DNA from: DASQYE01 sp036389675
GTDB lineage: Bacteria > Acidobacteriota > Blastocatellia > Pyrinomonadales > Pyrinomonadaceae
NCBI GenBank assembly: GCA_036389675.1
Contig: DASVWI010000012.1
Location: 248,001 to 312,000 of the forward strand
DNA length: 64,000 nucleotides
Direction of reading: 5' to 3'
Both the position numbers and the translations under genes were made by a program. Each line of letters begins with the position of its first letter. Within the stretch, counting starts at the first letter, position 1. The notes under the pieces were generated by a model, which did no database searches, was not told the origin of the DNA, and saw only the letters and a program-made list of their open reading frames with translations. Positions 9,901 through 18,919 of this stretch are shown here, piece after piece.

Positions 9901-12900
9901 CTCTGGTATTCATCGCCAGCACATGCGGGCTCGGGCGCAAGCTCGGGTCTGAGTAAAGCACGCGCCCCGCCAGTCGCTGAAAGAGATGCGCCTCTTCCGT
10001 GTCAACGTTGTGATGGCGCATCTCGACCTGTGATTGCGTCCACGCCAGTCGCGCCTCGCGGTCAAAGATCGAAGGGTCGTGATATTTGTCGGCGACGGCG
10101 AGCGCCTCTTCGCGCGAGCGGGCGACGGCTGTCGTGAAGGAGACGCGCGCGGTCTGTCCCGGTTGAAGCCGGACGCGCTGGCGCAGGCTAAAGACGGGAT
10201 CGAGCACCGCGCCGGTGGTGTTCGAGAGCGGGCGTTCTTCCATAACGGCGACGGGGTCGGCTGTCGAGCGCCCGCGCCCTAAGAAACGGCTGCGGTCTGT
10301 CTCATACTGCACTGCGCCGACGCGCGCTCCCTCCGTAAAGATGACGTGGACGGCATAGACGGGCTCGTCCTTGCTTGAGCGCGGGCGGCGGCGCGCGACG
10401 AGAGCATTGGCGGCGGCGATGAATTCCGTCTCGATGAAGAGATTGCTGAAGGCCGGATGCGCCGCGTCCGCCGCGGGCGGCGCAATGACCACTTCCGTAT
10501 AACTCGTCAACTCGATCTCGCGCACGCGCGTCGAGCTGTTTGTCACCGAGACCCGGCGCACCTCGGCATCATCCTCCGGCGAGACGATGATCTCCGTGTG
10601 GGTCGTGACGCCCGCGTCCGTGCGCCAGAGATCGACCTTGTCTTCGGAGAAGGAGACCTCGTAGGTGCGTGGCCGGTGGCCGGTCGGCTGATATCCGGCT
10701 GACCAGACCGCGCCGCTACGCACGTCGCGCAGGTAACAGAAAGAGCCCCAGTGATCGCGCGTCACATCTTCGCGCCAGCGCGTCACGCCGATAGGCCCGC
10801 ACACGGAATAGCCCGCCCCGGCGGAAGTGACCATCACGGAATATGTGCCGTTGGATAATAGCTGGGTGCGCGGCGTCGGGAGATCGGCGGAGTCGTAGAT
10901 GCGCGTCACCAGCCCCGTCAGCGTGTGCACCACTCGTCCCGACAAGACCTCTTCGGCGCGCGGGTGCGCCGCCGGGCCGCCGCGTGGAATGCGTTCCTGC
11001 AACAGAAGCTCCGTGGCCTGAACGAGAGGCTCGTTATGAAAGCGCTGCTGCATCACGTCCCTGTTGAGAAGATTGTCGAGCGCGACGAGGCTCATGCCCT
11101 GATGGTGGGCCATGAAGGCGCGAATCAACGCTCGCTTCTGATCGGGCGGAAGGCGCTCCGCCGTATAGTCAATCGATTCGTAGAATCCGTAAGCCCCCAG
11201 CGCGCCTTCACGCGCCAGCCGTCGCAGGTTCGCCAGCGCTCGGTGCGGCGAGACCATCATCGCGAGCATCGTCGCGTAGGGTGCGATGACGAGGTCTTCC
11301 GAAAGCCCGCGCTTGAGGCCGAGGCCGGGCACGCCGAATGGCCCGTACTGGTAGTTGAGGTGAAGGTCGCGCCCGTTGTAGGCGGCCTCAGAGATGCCCC
11401 AGGGGACGCCGCGCTCCTCGCCGTATTCGATCTGGCGCGCGACCACGGCCCTGTGCGTCTGGTCGAGCAGCGTACTCGGGTAGCTACGCATGACCAGAAG
11501 CGGCATCAGGTACTCGAACATCGTCCCCGTCCAAGAGATGAGCGCGCGGCTGGAGTCGACGGTGGTCAACTGGCGGCCAAGGTGAAACCAGTGTCCCTGT
11601 AGGGCGTCGCCCTTGGCGATGGCGATAAAGCTCGCGAGGCGCGATTCCGACGCCAGCAGGTCGTAGTAGGAATTGTCCGCGCGCCCCGCCGAGACGTTGT
11701 AGCCGATGACGAAGACCTTGCGCTCCTCGTCTAACAGGAACTTGAAGTCCATCTCCTCGAAAATGGCTTCAGCCCCGTGCGCCAGCTTGCTCAAACGCGC
11801 CAGCAGATTACGACAGGCGCGCGCCCCGTCCTCAATACTCTTTTCGAGCGAGCCCGCTGCGTCGGCGACACGCGCGTCGCTCTCGGGCACAGTCTCCGTG
11901 CCGTCGCTGCTGCCGCTTTGCCGTCGCTCTTTGATCTCGCCGCGCAGCGCAGCGAGGTTGACGAGCGCCGCCTCGTATTCTTCGGCCATGCGAGAGATGC
12001 TGCTGACGCTCTCGATGGCGAGCGCATTGCCGCGTAAACGCTCCAACGCCTCGCCGGAAAAATCCACGGCGAAGGACTCAAGCCGGGCCGAGAAAGCAGG
12101 AACGTCCATGCCCAGAATACGCATGTCGCGCTGGCAGGCTTGCGTCTGGCGCACGCAGGCGCTGATCCAGAAACGCAGCTCCGTGAAATTCTCTTCGCCG
12201 TGTTCGTGCGAGAGGGCGGCGACGATGTCGTCGATCTCCGCCGTGCGCTTCATGAGCGCGGAGAAGAGCGCCGCCCATTCGCTCAAAGTTCGTGGCAGCT
12301 CGACCGAGACGATGCGCGCGCAGCCTTCTATCTCCTCGCGCAGTTGTTTGATGGTGACGACTTCCGTGCGCTGGCGGAATGCGCCGAGCCGCACGGACTC
12401 GTGCTGCATCATCGCAATCGTGTCGCTGAGCCCTGCGAGAGTCCGCGCGCCGTACAAGGGAGCATCGTACATCTCTATGCACGATTGCTTGAGGGCCAGC
12501 AGATGGCCGGCGAGGTTTCCGCTGTCAACCGTCGAGATGTACTGCGGCGAGAGCGCTTCCAGCGTGCGCGTCTCGTACCAGTTGAAAAAGTGGCCGCGAA
12601 AACGTGGCAGCTTGTCCAAAGTCTGGAACGAGAGCTCAAGCCGCTCCACAAGCTCAAGCGTGCCGACATAACCGAAGTCGTGCGCCGCGACCGTCGAGAG
12701 CAAGAGCAGCCCTATGTTGGTCGGCGAAGTGCGGTGCGCGATGACGGGCTGCGGGTCTTCCTGAAAATTGTCCGGCGGCAGCCACTGGTCTTCCTGACAA
12801 ACGAAGGTCTCAAAGAAACGCCACGTCCGCCGCGCGATCAGGCGCGCCTCCTGTGCCTCGCTCTCCGAGAGCGCGGTCTGTTGCGCCGGGGCGCGACGGC

Positions 12901-15889
12901 TGACCCAGTAGGCGATGAACGGCGAGAGAATCCACACGAGCAGGAAGGGCGAAGCGACCGGCAGCGCGCCGGGACGAAACGCCAGGATGAGCGCGAAGAT
13001 AAGGAGCGCGACCAACACGGTCGGCCACATGAAGCGCAAAGTGGAGCGCAGATCATGGCTGCTACCCTGCTCGGCCTGCGCGGCGGTCGTCCATTCCAGC
13101 AGGTGGCGATGCGAGACGAGCTTGCGATAGAGGGTGCGCGCGACGGCGTCCGTCATCAGGTACGATTGATGGGCCAGAAACGTTATCGAGAGCGCGACCT
13201 GCGCCGTGTTGGTTCTCACGTCGCCCCACACGCTCCAGAAGTGGCTCGTCCATGGAATGCCGCGCGGGTGCAGCAAGAGGCTCGTCGTCACGTGCGCGTA
13301 GACCGGAAAGGCCAGCACCAGCAGGACGAAGAGCGTCCATAGCGCCGCCGGGCCGGGCAGCAGCGTCCAGCTAAACGCGAGCCACAAGACTATGCTCGGG
13401 GCGACGAGGCTGCGTCGCAGGTTATCGAAAATCTTCCAGCGCGCGATGAGCGGAAGCCGATTGCGAGTGCTGCGACCATTGGCATCGGGCACGCTTGGGC
13501 CAATCCAGCGCGCGATCTGCCAGTCGCCGCGCGTCCAGCGGTGCTGGCGCTGCGCGAACGTATCGTAATGGGCGGGGTAGTCGTCCAGAAGCTCTATGTC
13601 TGTGACCAGAGCGGCGCGCGCATAAAGGGACTCGAAAAGATCATGGCTGAGCAGGGAGTTTTCGGGCACGCGACCGTCCAGAGCGCGCGTGAAGGCGTCC
13701 ACGTCATAGAGCCCTTTGCCCGTAAAGCTGCCCTCGCCGAAAAGGTCTTGATAGACATCGGAGGCGGCGGTCGTGTAGGGGTCAATGCCCGTGTTGCCGG
13801 AGAAGATGCGCGCAAAGCGCGAGCCCGACGCGCTCTCCAGAGCGACGCTGACTCTCGGCTGTAAGATGCCGAAGCCGCGCGTGACTCGCTCAGCCTGCGG
13901 GTCATAGTAGGCGCGGTTGAGCGGATGCGTGATGTGGCCGACGAGGCGGCGCGCCGACTCGCGCGGCAATTGCGTGTCCGAGTCGAGCGTGATGACGTAG
14001 CGCACGCGAGAGAGAAGTGCCGTGTCTGCGGTCGAGACGATGAAGCTCGTGTCGCGCGCGCCCCGGAGCAGGCGGTTGAACTCTTCGAGCTTGCCGCGCT
14101 TGCGCTCCCAACCGAGCCAGCGCTCCTCGCTCTCGTTCCACTGCCGCCGCCTGTGAAACAGGTGAAACCGCGCCCCGCCCTCGCCGCCGTGGCGCGCGTT
14201 CAACTCCTCCACGCCCGCTATCGCCGTCTCAAGCAGCAGCGCGTCCTCCGGCATCTCCTCCTGCACAGCGTCGCGAAAATCCCCGAGCAGCGCGAAGTAC
14301 AGGTGCTTGTCCTGATTGGCGAGGTAATGAACCTCAAGACGCTCGATCAATTCCATGACGGTCTCGACGCTCGTGAAGAGCGTCGGGACGACCACGAACG
14401 TGCAGGCGTCGGCGGGAATGCCGTTGCGCGTCTCCATGCTCGGCAGCACTCGCGGCGGTAAGAGGTACGTGATGTCCCAGTTGAGCACGCTGAGGGCCAG
14501 ATCGCTCGCCGGGATGAGCGAGATCAGCAGGAGCGCCACAAGCAGCACCGGGCCAGCCCCCTCCTCATAGCCGAAGAGGACGAGCGTACTGATGACGAGC
14601 AGGGTGATGAGCGCGACCGTGCCCAGATAAAAGAAGGTCGGGTGAGCAAGCAGGGCGCGCCTGAGGCGCTCGCGTATGCTCGGATGATAATCGAAATTCT
14701 TTTCCAGACCGATGACGCCGTCGTCGATCAGGTAATAGCCGACGTGCGTGTGGGCCGACTCGCCGGGCGCGCCCGTCTCACGGGCGGCAGCGGCCATACG
14801 CACGGCCTCGCGCGCGACATCCAGCTCACTGACGCGCGTGCGCTTGCTGATACGCTCGATGACGTGGCGATAGCGGTCGCGCGTCGCAAACGTCATGCGA
14901 GAGTAGACGCCCGCCGGGTCTGCGCCAAGCGCCGGGTCGACGAGGCTGACGCTCTCGAAGAAATCGCGCCAGTCGAGCGTCGAGAGCAGCCGCATCGAGG
15001 TGATGATATTGCCGACTGTGACCTGCGCGGCGGCCTGTCGCTGGTGTTCGAGGTGAACGAACTGCTCCGTGCTGTGCCCGAGCTTCTTCAGTTGTTGTTC
15101 GAGCCAGTCGAAGACGGGCATGAGCGCCGGGTTCTGGTCGCGCAGGCGCTGCGTGAGCTGAACGATGAAGGCGCGATCCAAATCTTCGCGCTTGCCCAGC
15201 CGCCCCTTCAGGAGAGCGGTCAGGGATTCCGGCTTCTGCTCGGCCACTTCGAGCAGTTGGTCTGCGAGCGCGTCGGCCTCTTCTCTGGCTTCGCGCGCGG
15301 CGACGATGCGCGTTGCGATGCGGCGCAGGTTTTCCACCAGCGCGAGGCGCAGGGTGATGGCGACGGCCCATAGCTCGCCTATGCTGAGCGGCGTCACCTG
15401 CTGGTAGGCGCGTATAAATCGCTTGAGCGTTTCGGTGTCGAGGCGGCTATCCGTGTGCGCGGTGATCGAGAGCGCGATGGCGTAGATGCGCGGGTAGCCT
15501 TCGAGCGCGCCGCCCGCCAGCTTCGGCAATTCGTAGTAGTAACCTCTGGGCAAGTCCTGCCGGATTTCGCGCAGCTGTTCTTCGACGATGTGAAAGTTGT
15601 CGACGAGCCACTCGGCGGCGGGCGAGATGGTGCGCTCCTGTCGAATCGCCTCGGCCAGCGCGCGATAGGCCGCCACCAGCAATCGCCCGTTCTCTTCGAG
15701 CGCGGGCAGGAGCAGCCGCCCGCGCCGTCGCCCTTCGTAAACTTTAAATTCGGCGGCGAGCGTCGCGGCATGCAGTTCCAGACGCTCAATGCTATACAAC
15801 TCCTCACGAATCGGCTCCTCGTCCCGCCCCCTGGGCGCACGAACGAGTCGTCTAAACACCCCAGGGATAATCAGAGCCGCAAGAGCCAA
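6977..15889 (-). CDS. ndvB: Cyclic beta-1,2-glucan synthase (NdvB/ChvB type)
   Basis: A 2970-residue inner-membrane enzyme that makes cyclic beta-1,2-glucan from UDP-glucose. Order of parts: a helical cytoplasmic N terminus; membrane helices at about 415-475; a GT84 glycosyltransferase domain (about 490-860) with LDSDTQLP near residue 633 and QHRWTRGDW; more membrane helices at about 865-910 and 980-1020; a GH144/glucoamylase-like region at about 1030-1600; two beta-sandwich carbohydrate domains; and a GH94 phosphorylase domain with GSGDWNDGM near residue 2626. Length and domain order match alpha-proteobacterial ChvB/NdvB, where the GH94 part trims chain length. An in-frame TGA lies just upstream of the TTG at 15889, so the start is this TTG or the GTG at 15859; neither has a strong Shine-Dalgarno. 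No cyclic-glucan exporter is nearby. The product is probably a periplasmic osmoadaptation glucan. Confidence 0.93.
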   Translation of the reverse strand: MALAALIIPGVFRRLVRAPRGRDEEPIREELYSIERLELHAATLAAEFKVYEGRRRGRLLLPALEENGRLLVAAYRALAEAIRQERTISPAAEWLVDNFHIVEEQLREIRQDLPRGYYYELPKLAGGALEGYPRIYAIALSITAHTDSRLDTETLKRFIRAYQQVTPLSIGELWAVAITLRLALVENLRRIATRIVAAREAREEADALADQLLEVAEQKPESLTALLKGRLGKREDLDRAFIVQLTQRLRDQNPALMPVFDWLEQQLKKLGHSTEQFVHLEHQRQAAAQVTVGNIITSMRLLSTLDWRDFFESVSLVDPALGADPAGVYSRMTFATRDRYRHVIERISKRTRVSELDVAREAVRMAAAARETGAPGESAHTHVGYYLIDDGVIGLEKNFDYHPSIRERLRRALLAHPTFFYLGTVALITLLVISTLVLFGYEEGAGPVLLVALLLISLIPASDLALSVLNWDITYLLPPRVLPSMETRNGIPADACTFVVVPTLFTSVETVMELIERLEVHYLANQDKHLYFALLGDFRDAVQEEMPEDALLLETAIAGVEELNARHGGEGGARFHLFHRRRQWNESEERWLGWERKRGKLEEFNRLLRGARDTSFIVSTADTALLSRVRYVITLDSDTQLPRESARRLVGHITHPLNRAYYDPQAERVTRGFGILQPRVSVALESASGSRFARIFSGNTGIDPYTTAASDVYQDLFGEGSFTGKGLYDVDAFTRALDGRVPENSLLSHDLFESLYARAALVTDIELLDDYPAHYDTFAQRQHRWTRGDWQIARWIGPSVPDANGRSTRNRLPLIARWKIFDNLRRSLVAPSIVLWLAFSWTLLPGPAALWTLFVLLVLAFPVYAHVTTSLLLHPRGIPWTSHFWSVWGDVRTNTAQVALSITFLAHQSYLMTDAVARTLYRKLVSHRHLLEWTTAAQAEQGSSHDLRSTLRFMWPTVLVALLIFALILAFRPGALPVASPFLLVWILSPFIAYWVSRRAPAQQTALSESEAQEARLIARRTWRFFETFVCQEDQWLPPDNFQEDPQPVIAHRTSPTNIGLLLLSTVAAHDFGYVGTLELVERLELSFQTLDKLPRFRGHFFNWYETRTLEALSPQYISTVDSGNLAGHLLALKQSCIEMYDAPLYGARTLAGLSDTIAMMQHESVRLGAFRQRTEVVTIKQLREEIEGCARIVSVELPRTLSEWAALFSALMKRTAEIDDIVAALSHEHGEENFTELRFWISACVRQTQACQRDMRILGMDVPAFSARLESFAVDFSGEALERLRGNALAIESVSSISRMAEEYEAALVNLAALRGEIKERRQSGSSDGTETVPESDARVADAAGSLEKSIEDGARACRNLLARLSKLAHGAEAIFEEMDFKFLLDEERKVFVIGYNVSAGRADNSYYDLLASESRLASFIAIAKGDALQGHWFHLGRQLTTVDSSRALISWTGTMFEYLMPLLVMRSYPSTLLDQTHRAVVARQIEYGEERGVPWGISEAAYNGRDLHLNYQYGPFGVPGLGLKRGLSEDLVIAPYATMLAMMVSPHRALANLRRLAREGALGAYGFYESIDYTAERLPPDQKRALIRAFMAHHQGMSLVALDNLLNRDVMQQRFHNEPLVQATELLLQERIPRGGPAAHPRAEEVLSGRVVHTLTGLVTRIYDSADLPTPRTQLLSNGTYSVMVTSAGAGYSVCGPIGVTRWREDVTRDHWGSFCYLRDVRSGAVWSAGYQPTGHRPRTYEVSFSEDKVDLWRTDAGVTTHTEIIVSPEDDAEVRRVSVTNSSTRVREIELTSYTEVVIAPPAADAAHPAFSNLFIETEFIAAANALVARRRPRSSKDEPVYAVHVIFTEGARVGAVQYETDRSRFLGRGRSTADPVAVMEERPLSNTTGAVLDPVFSLRQRVRLQPGQTARVSFTTAVARSREEALAVADKYHDPSIFDREARLAWTQSQVEMRHHNVDTEEAHLFQRLAGRVLYSDPSLRPSPHVLAMNTRAQASLWPYGISGDLPIVIVRISRSEDLSTVRQLLRGHEYLRLKGLSIDLVILNDHPPSYVQALQEELVALVRSSGSAALQDKPGGVYLRRSDLMPEADRILLHAVARVVIVPERGELSEQLVRRMPEDALPPAFAPRTPSRQYPEPTFATPELAFFNGLGGFHQGGREYVTVLGEGQWTPAPWTNIIANERDFGFQVTETGGGYTWSVNSRENRLTPWSNDAVSDPVGECIYLRDEESGTVWTTTPLPVREVEPYTIRHGQGYTVFEHTSHGISQELLLFVPLDTSVKVSLLRLRNRTDRRRRLSVTSYSELVLGVERGRSAPYIITEIDESGAIFARNPYNNEFADRVAFADMSAPARTATCDRKEFLGRNRSAARPAALRRTHLSGRAGTGFDPCAALQTTIELAPGEAREIVFLLGEAETREEAVEVMTRYRQPHVAGEAFERVLSHWDKILDTVEVRTPDAAMDTILNRWLPYQTLACRVLARSAFYQSGGAYGFRDQLQDVMAIVYSRPDIAREQLLRAARHQFKEGDVQHWWHPPTGRGVRTRFSDDLLWLPYVASFYVNATGDAAVLDEVVPFLEAPLLGPEEDESYMQPGVSAERASLYEHCVRTLERSLAVGEHGLPLMGSGDWNDGMNRVGNKGKGESIWVGWFLHNTLEWFTPFCEARADTARARAYRDHVSSLKKALEAEGWDGDWYRRAYFDDGTPLGSAQNEECRIDSIAQSWGVISGAADHQRAARAMAAVEEYLIRRGDGLVILFTPPFDHSALDPGYIKGYVPGVRENGGQYTHAALWTLIAYAILGDGDRAGELFALLNPINHASTRAGLHKYKVEPYVAAADVYAVPPHTGRGGWTWYTGSASWMYRAGLEFILGFQLRGERLRVDPCIPRSWREYEINYRHGSARYQIKVENPYGINRGIALVEVDGELQPSDDIPLKDDGARHSVRVVLGARAQGAADERRGTETAQASLSHE

Positions 15890-15937
15890 TCGCGTTCACA
15901 CAATCTTAAAAGGATTTCACTAAGCATACCATAAAGT

Positions 15938-16036
15938 AAGGATGAAGGATGAAGGATGAAAAGAATGCTTTAGGTCTTTACTGTCTTGAAAGCTTTTACT
16001 TCATCCTTCCGCCTTCATCCTTCATCCTTCATCCTT
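15938..16036. repeat. Inverted repeat built from heptamer GAAGGAT units
   Basis: Three tandem copies of the heptamer at 15938-15960 are matched by an exact 23-base reverse complement at 16014-16036. The loop is 53 bases. A further variant of the unit, with CCG in the middle, sits at 16000-16013. It lies in the divergent region between the glucan synthase and citrate synthase. A 22-base stretch of the right arm (16000-16021) recurs exactly at 21726-21747. Confidence 0.88.
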
Positions 16037-16161
16037 GCCCTTCTCCCCGTTGATGGCGTACCTTTCCGCCATACCGTTTTGAGTCACTGAAACTATCCGG
16101 CGCGGCGGGCCTGAATTGAAGGGGTCGGGCGCATCTGCCGCTTCGAGGCACGGGAGGAGAC

Positions 16162-17463
<1,302 letters not shown>

Positions 17464-17508
17464 CGTAAAAGGGAATCGGTCGAGCCGCGTTCCGAGCCCC
17501 GATTAACG

Positions 17509-17548
17509 GCAGGCGGGACGGAAAGAAAGTCTTCTCCGTCCCGCCTGC
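17509..17548 (+). terminator. Hairpin after citrate synthase
   Basis: A perfect 14-bp GC-rich stem (17509-17522 with 17535-17548) around a 12-base purine-rich loop begins 45 bases after the gltA stop. It lacks a clear T-run, so termination efficiency is uncertain. Confidence 0.65.
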
Positions 17549-17648
17549 TGCTCAGTCGAACCGCAATACCCCTCGCCGGATGTTATATCAGAGAGTCGGG
17601 CGCATGATTTGATGGCCGATGCACCTTATAATTAGCATGTAAAGCCTT

Positions 17649-18020
17649 ATGGATACGATGACTTTTGCGTTCGTGCTGATCTTGCTGGCGGTCGGCGTCC
17701 TGTTGATTGCTGAGGTCGGCCCGTTTTATTCGCGTAAGGATTACTCGAGAGAGAGCCCGGAGGATGAAGGCGGGCGCGAGGAACATCATGCGAAACTCAG
17801 AGAGTTGAATCGCATGAGACGGCAGCGCGATAGGGTCTGGTTCAGGATGGATAAGCTGCATGATGAGTTTGTTAAGAGGTCGGCTGTCGATAAGCAGGTG
17901 ATGAGACAAGAGAGGACGGAGGCTTCATCTCAGTCGAGCGGCGTCGAGGCTGACGGCTGGAATGATGTCACGCTGGCTTACATCAAAGAAAAATATGAGT
18001 CGTTTCTAAAGAATAAGTGA
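17649..18020 (+). CDS. Small single-pass membrane protein, unknown
   Basis: A 123-residue protein that I do not recognise. Residues 4-22 form one hydrophobic helix (FAFVLILLAVGVLLIAEV). After it comes a highly charged region rich in Arg, Glu and Asp with helical, possibly coiled-coil, character, ending in ITLAYIKEKYE-like text. The topology suggests an N-terminal anchor with a cytoplasmic tail. The ATG at 17649 has no good Shine-Dalgarno; an ATG at 17658 is an alternative. Local GC is lower than in the neighbours, hinting at weaker constraint or later acquisition. It converges on the transporter gene at 18056 with 35 bases between them. The unbroken frame and the clear membrane helix make it likely, but not certain, that it is a real gene. 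Confidence 0.6.
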   Translation: MDTMTFAFVLILLAVGVLLIAEVGPFYSRKDYSRESPEDEGGREEHHAKLRELNRMRRQRDRVWFRMDKLHDEFVKRSAVDKQVMRQERTEASSQSSGVEADGWNDVTLAYIKEKYESFLKNK

Positions 18021-18055
18021 GACTATGAGAAGCGCGGTTCAGGTGATGCTTTTTT

Positions 18056-18766
18056 TTAGGCTTCGATGGTAAACGGGTTGAAGTCGGTGTGGCGGTCGAA
18101 GTAGTCTTCGCGCTCGGCGCGCTTGAGGAAATTCACGATGGCGTATGTTAACGGAGTGGCGATGACTTCCCAGACGACTTTGATGAAGTAATTCGCCACC
18201 ATCACTTGAAAGACCAGGCGCAGCGGCCAGTTGGGAGCGCCGAGGAATGCGACCGGGTAAAAGATCAGAGAGTCGAAGCCCTCGCCTATGACGGTCGAGC
18301 CGATGGTTCTGAGCCAGAGAAAGCGCCCCTTCGTACTTATCTTCAATTTAGCCAGCACGTAGGAATTGGCGAACTCGCCGGCCCAGAAGGCGACGAGCGA
18401 GGCGAGGACTATGCGCGGCGTCTGTCCGAAAATGTCTACATAGGCCTGCTGCCCCGTCCAAGCGGGCGCGGGCGGCAGCGCCACGATCACCCAGCTCATC
18501 AGCGAGGCGAAAAGAAGCGCCCCGAATCCCGCCCAGATGACGCGCCGCGCGAGCGCGTAGCCGTAAACCTCAGTCAGAATGTCGTCGAAGAGATAGCTCA
18601 GGGGAAAGAAGAGGACTCCAGCCCCGAAGGAGTAGCCGAAGAGCGTGCAGACCTTGCCGACGCCGATCAGGTTAGAGCAGAGCAGCGCGGCGACAAAGGC
18701 CGCCATCAACAGATCATAGTAGCGGTAGGAGCGGCGGCGCTCGTCCTCTTTGCTCTTTGCTTTCAA
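18056..18766 (-). CDS. yhhQ: Queuosine precursor transporter, YhhQ/VUT family
   Basis: A 236-residue polytopic inner-membrane protein with about six hydrophobic helices. It has the hallmarks of the VUT/DUF165 family: YYDLLMAAFVAALLCSN at the start, LSYLFDDILTEVYGY, FWAGEFANSYVLAKLK, and WLRTIGSTVIGEGFDSLIF. E. coli YhhQ imports the 7-deazaguanine precursors preQ0 or preQ1 for queuosine in tRNA. No queuosine synthesis genes lie nearby, which is usual for salvage transporters. The start is TTG at 18766, with GAGGC a few bases upstream on the minus strand. A dispersed hairpin repeat (18813-18912) lies between it and the next upstream gene. Confidence 0.9.
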   Translation of the reverse strand: MKAKSKEDERRRSYRYYDLLMAAFVAALLCSNLIGVGKVCTLFGYSFGAGVLFFPLSYLFDDILTEVYGYALARRVIWAGFGALLFASLMSWVIVALPPAPAWTGQQAYVDIFGQTPRIVLASLVAFWAGEFANSYVLAKLKISTKGRFLWLRTIGSTVIGEGFDSLIFYPVAFLGAPNWPLRLVFQVMVANYFIKVVWEVIATPLTYAIVNFLKRAEREDYFDRHTDFNPFTIEA

Positions 18767-18812
18767 GATGCCTCGATCAAGCTATTAGGTGAAAGAAGGA
18801 ATGAACAGGGAT

Positions 18813-18912
18813 GGACGGAGATGGTCAGGATAAGAAAGACAAAGACGGATTCATGCACGAATGCTTTTAGTTGGCATCCTGCTTTTAGTCTTTGTCCTGA
18901 CCATCTCCGTCC
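18813..18912. repeat. Dispersed repeat with 18-bp inverted arms (copy A)
   Basis: The arms 18813-18830 and 18895-18912 are perfect reverse complements over 18 bases, around a 64-base interior that holds two GCTTTTAG motifs. The left flank reads AATGAACAGGGATGGAC, shared with 53894-53910 and in shortened form at 33997-34012. It fills the gap between two minus-strand genes and ends eight bases from the stop codon of the PBP-SpoIID fusion. Confidence 0.85.
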
Positions 18913-18919
18913 CTCCATC

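Noticed and set aside
12140..13342. Open frame of about 400 codons on the + strand within the glucan synthase.
   Set aside because: It lies wholly inside a strongly supported gene and has no domain-like content.
15938..16036. Heptamer repeats considered as a CRISPR array.
   Set aside because: Units are seven bases without spacers and form an inverted repeat; there are no cas genes.
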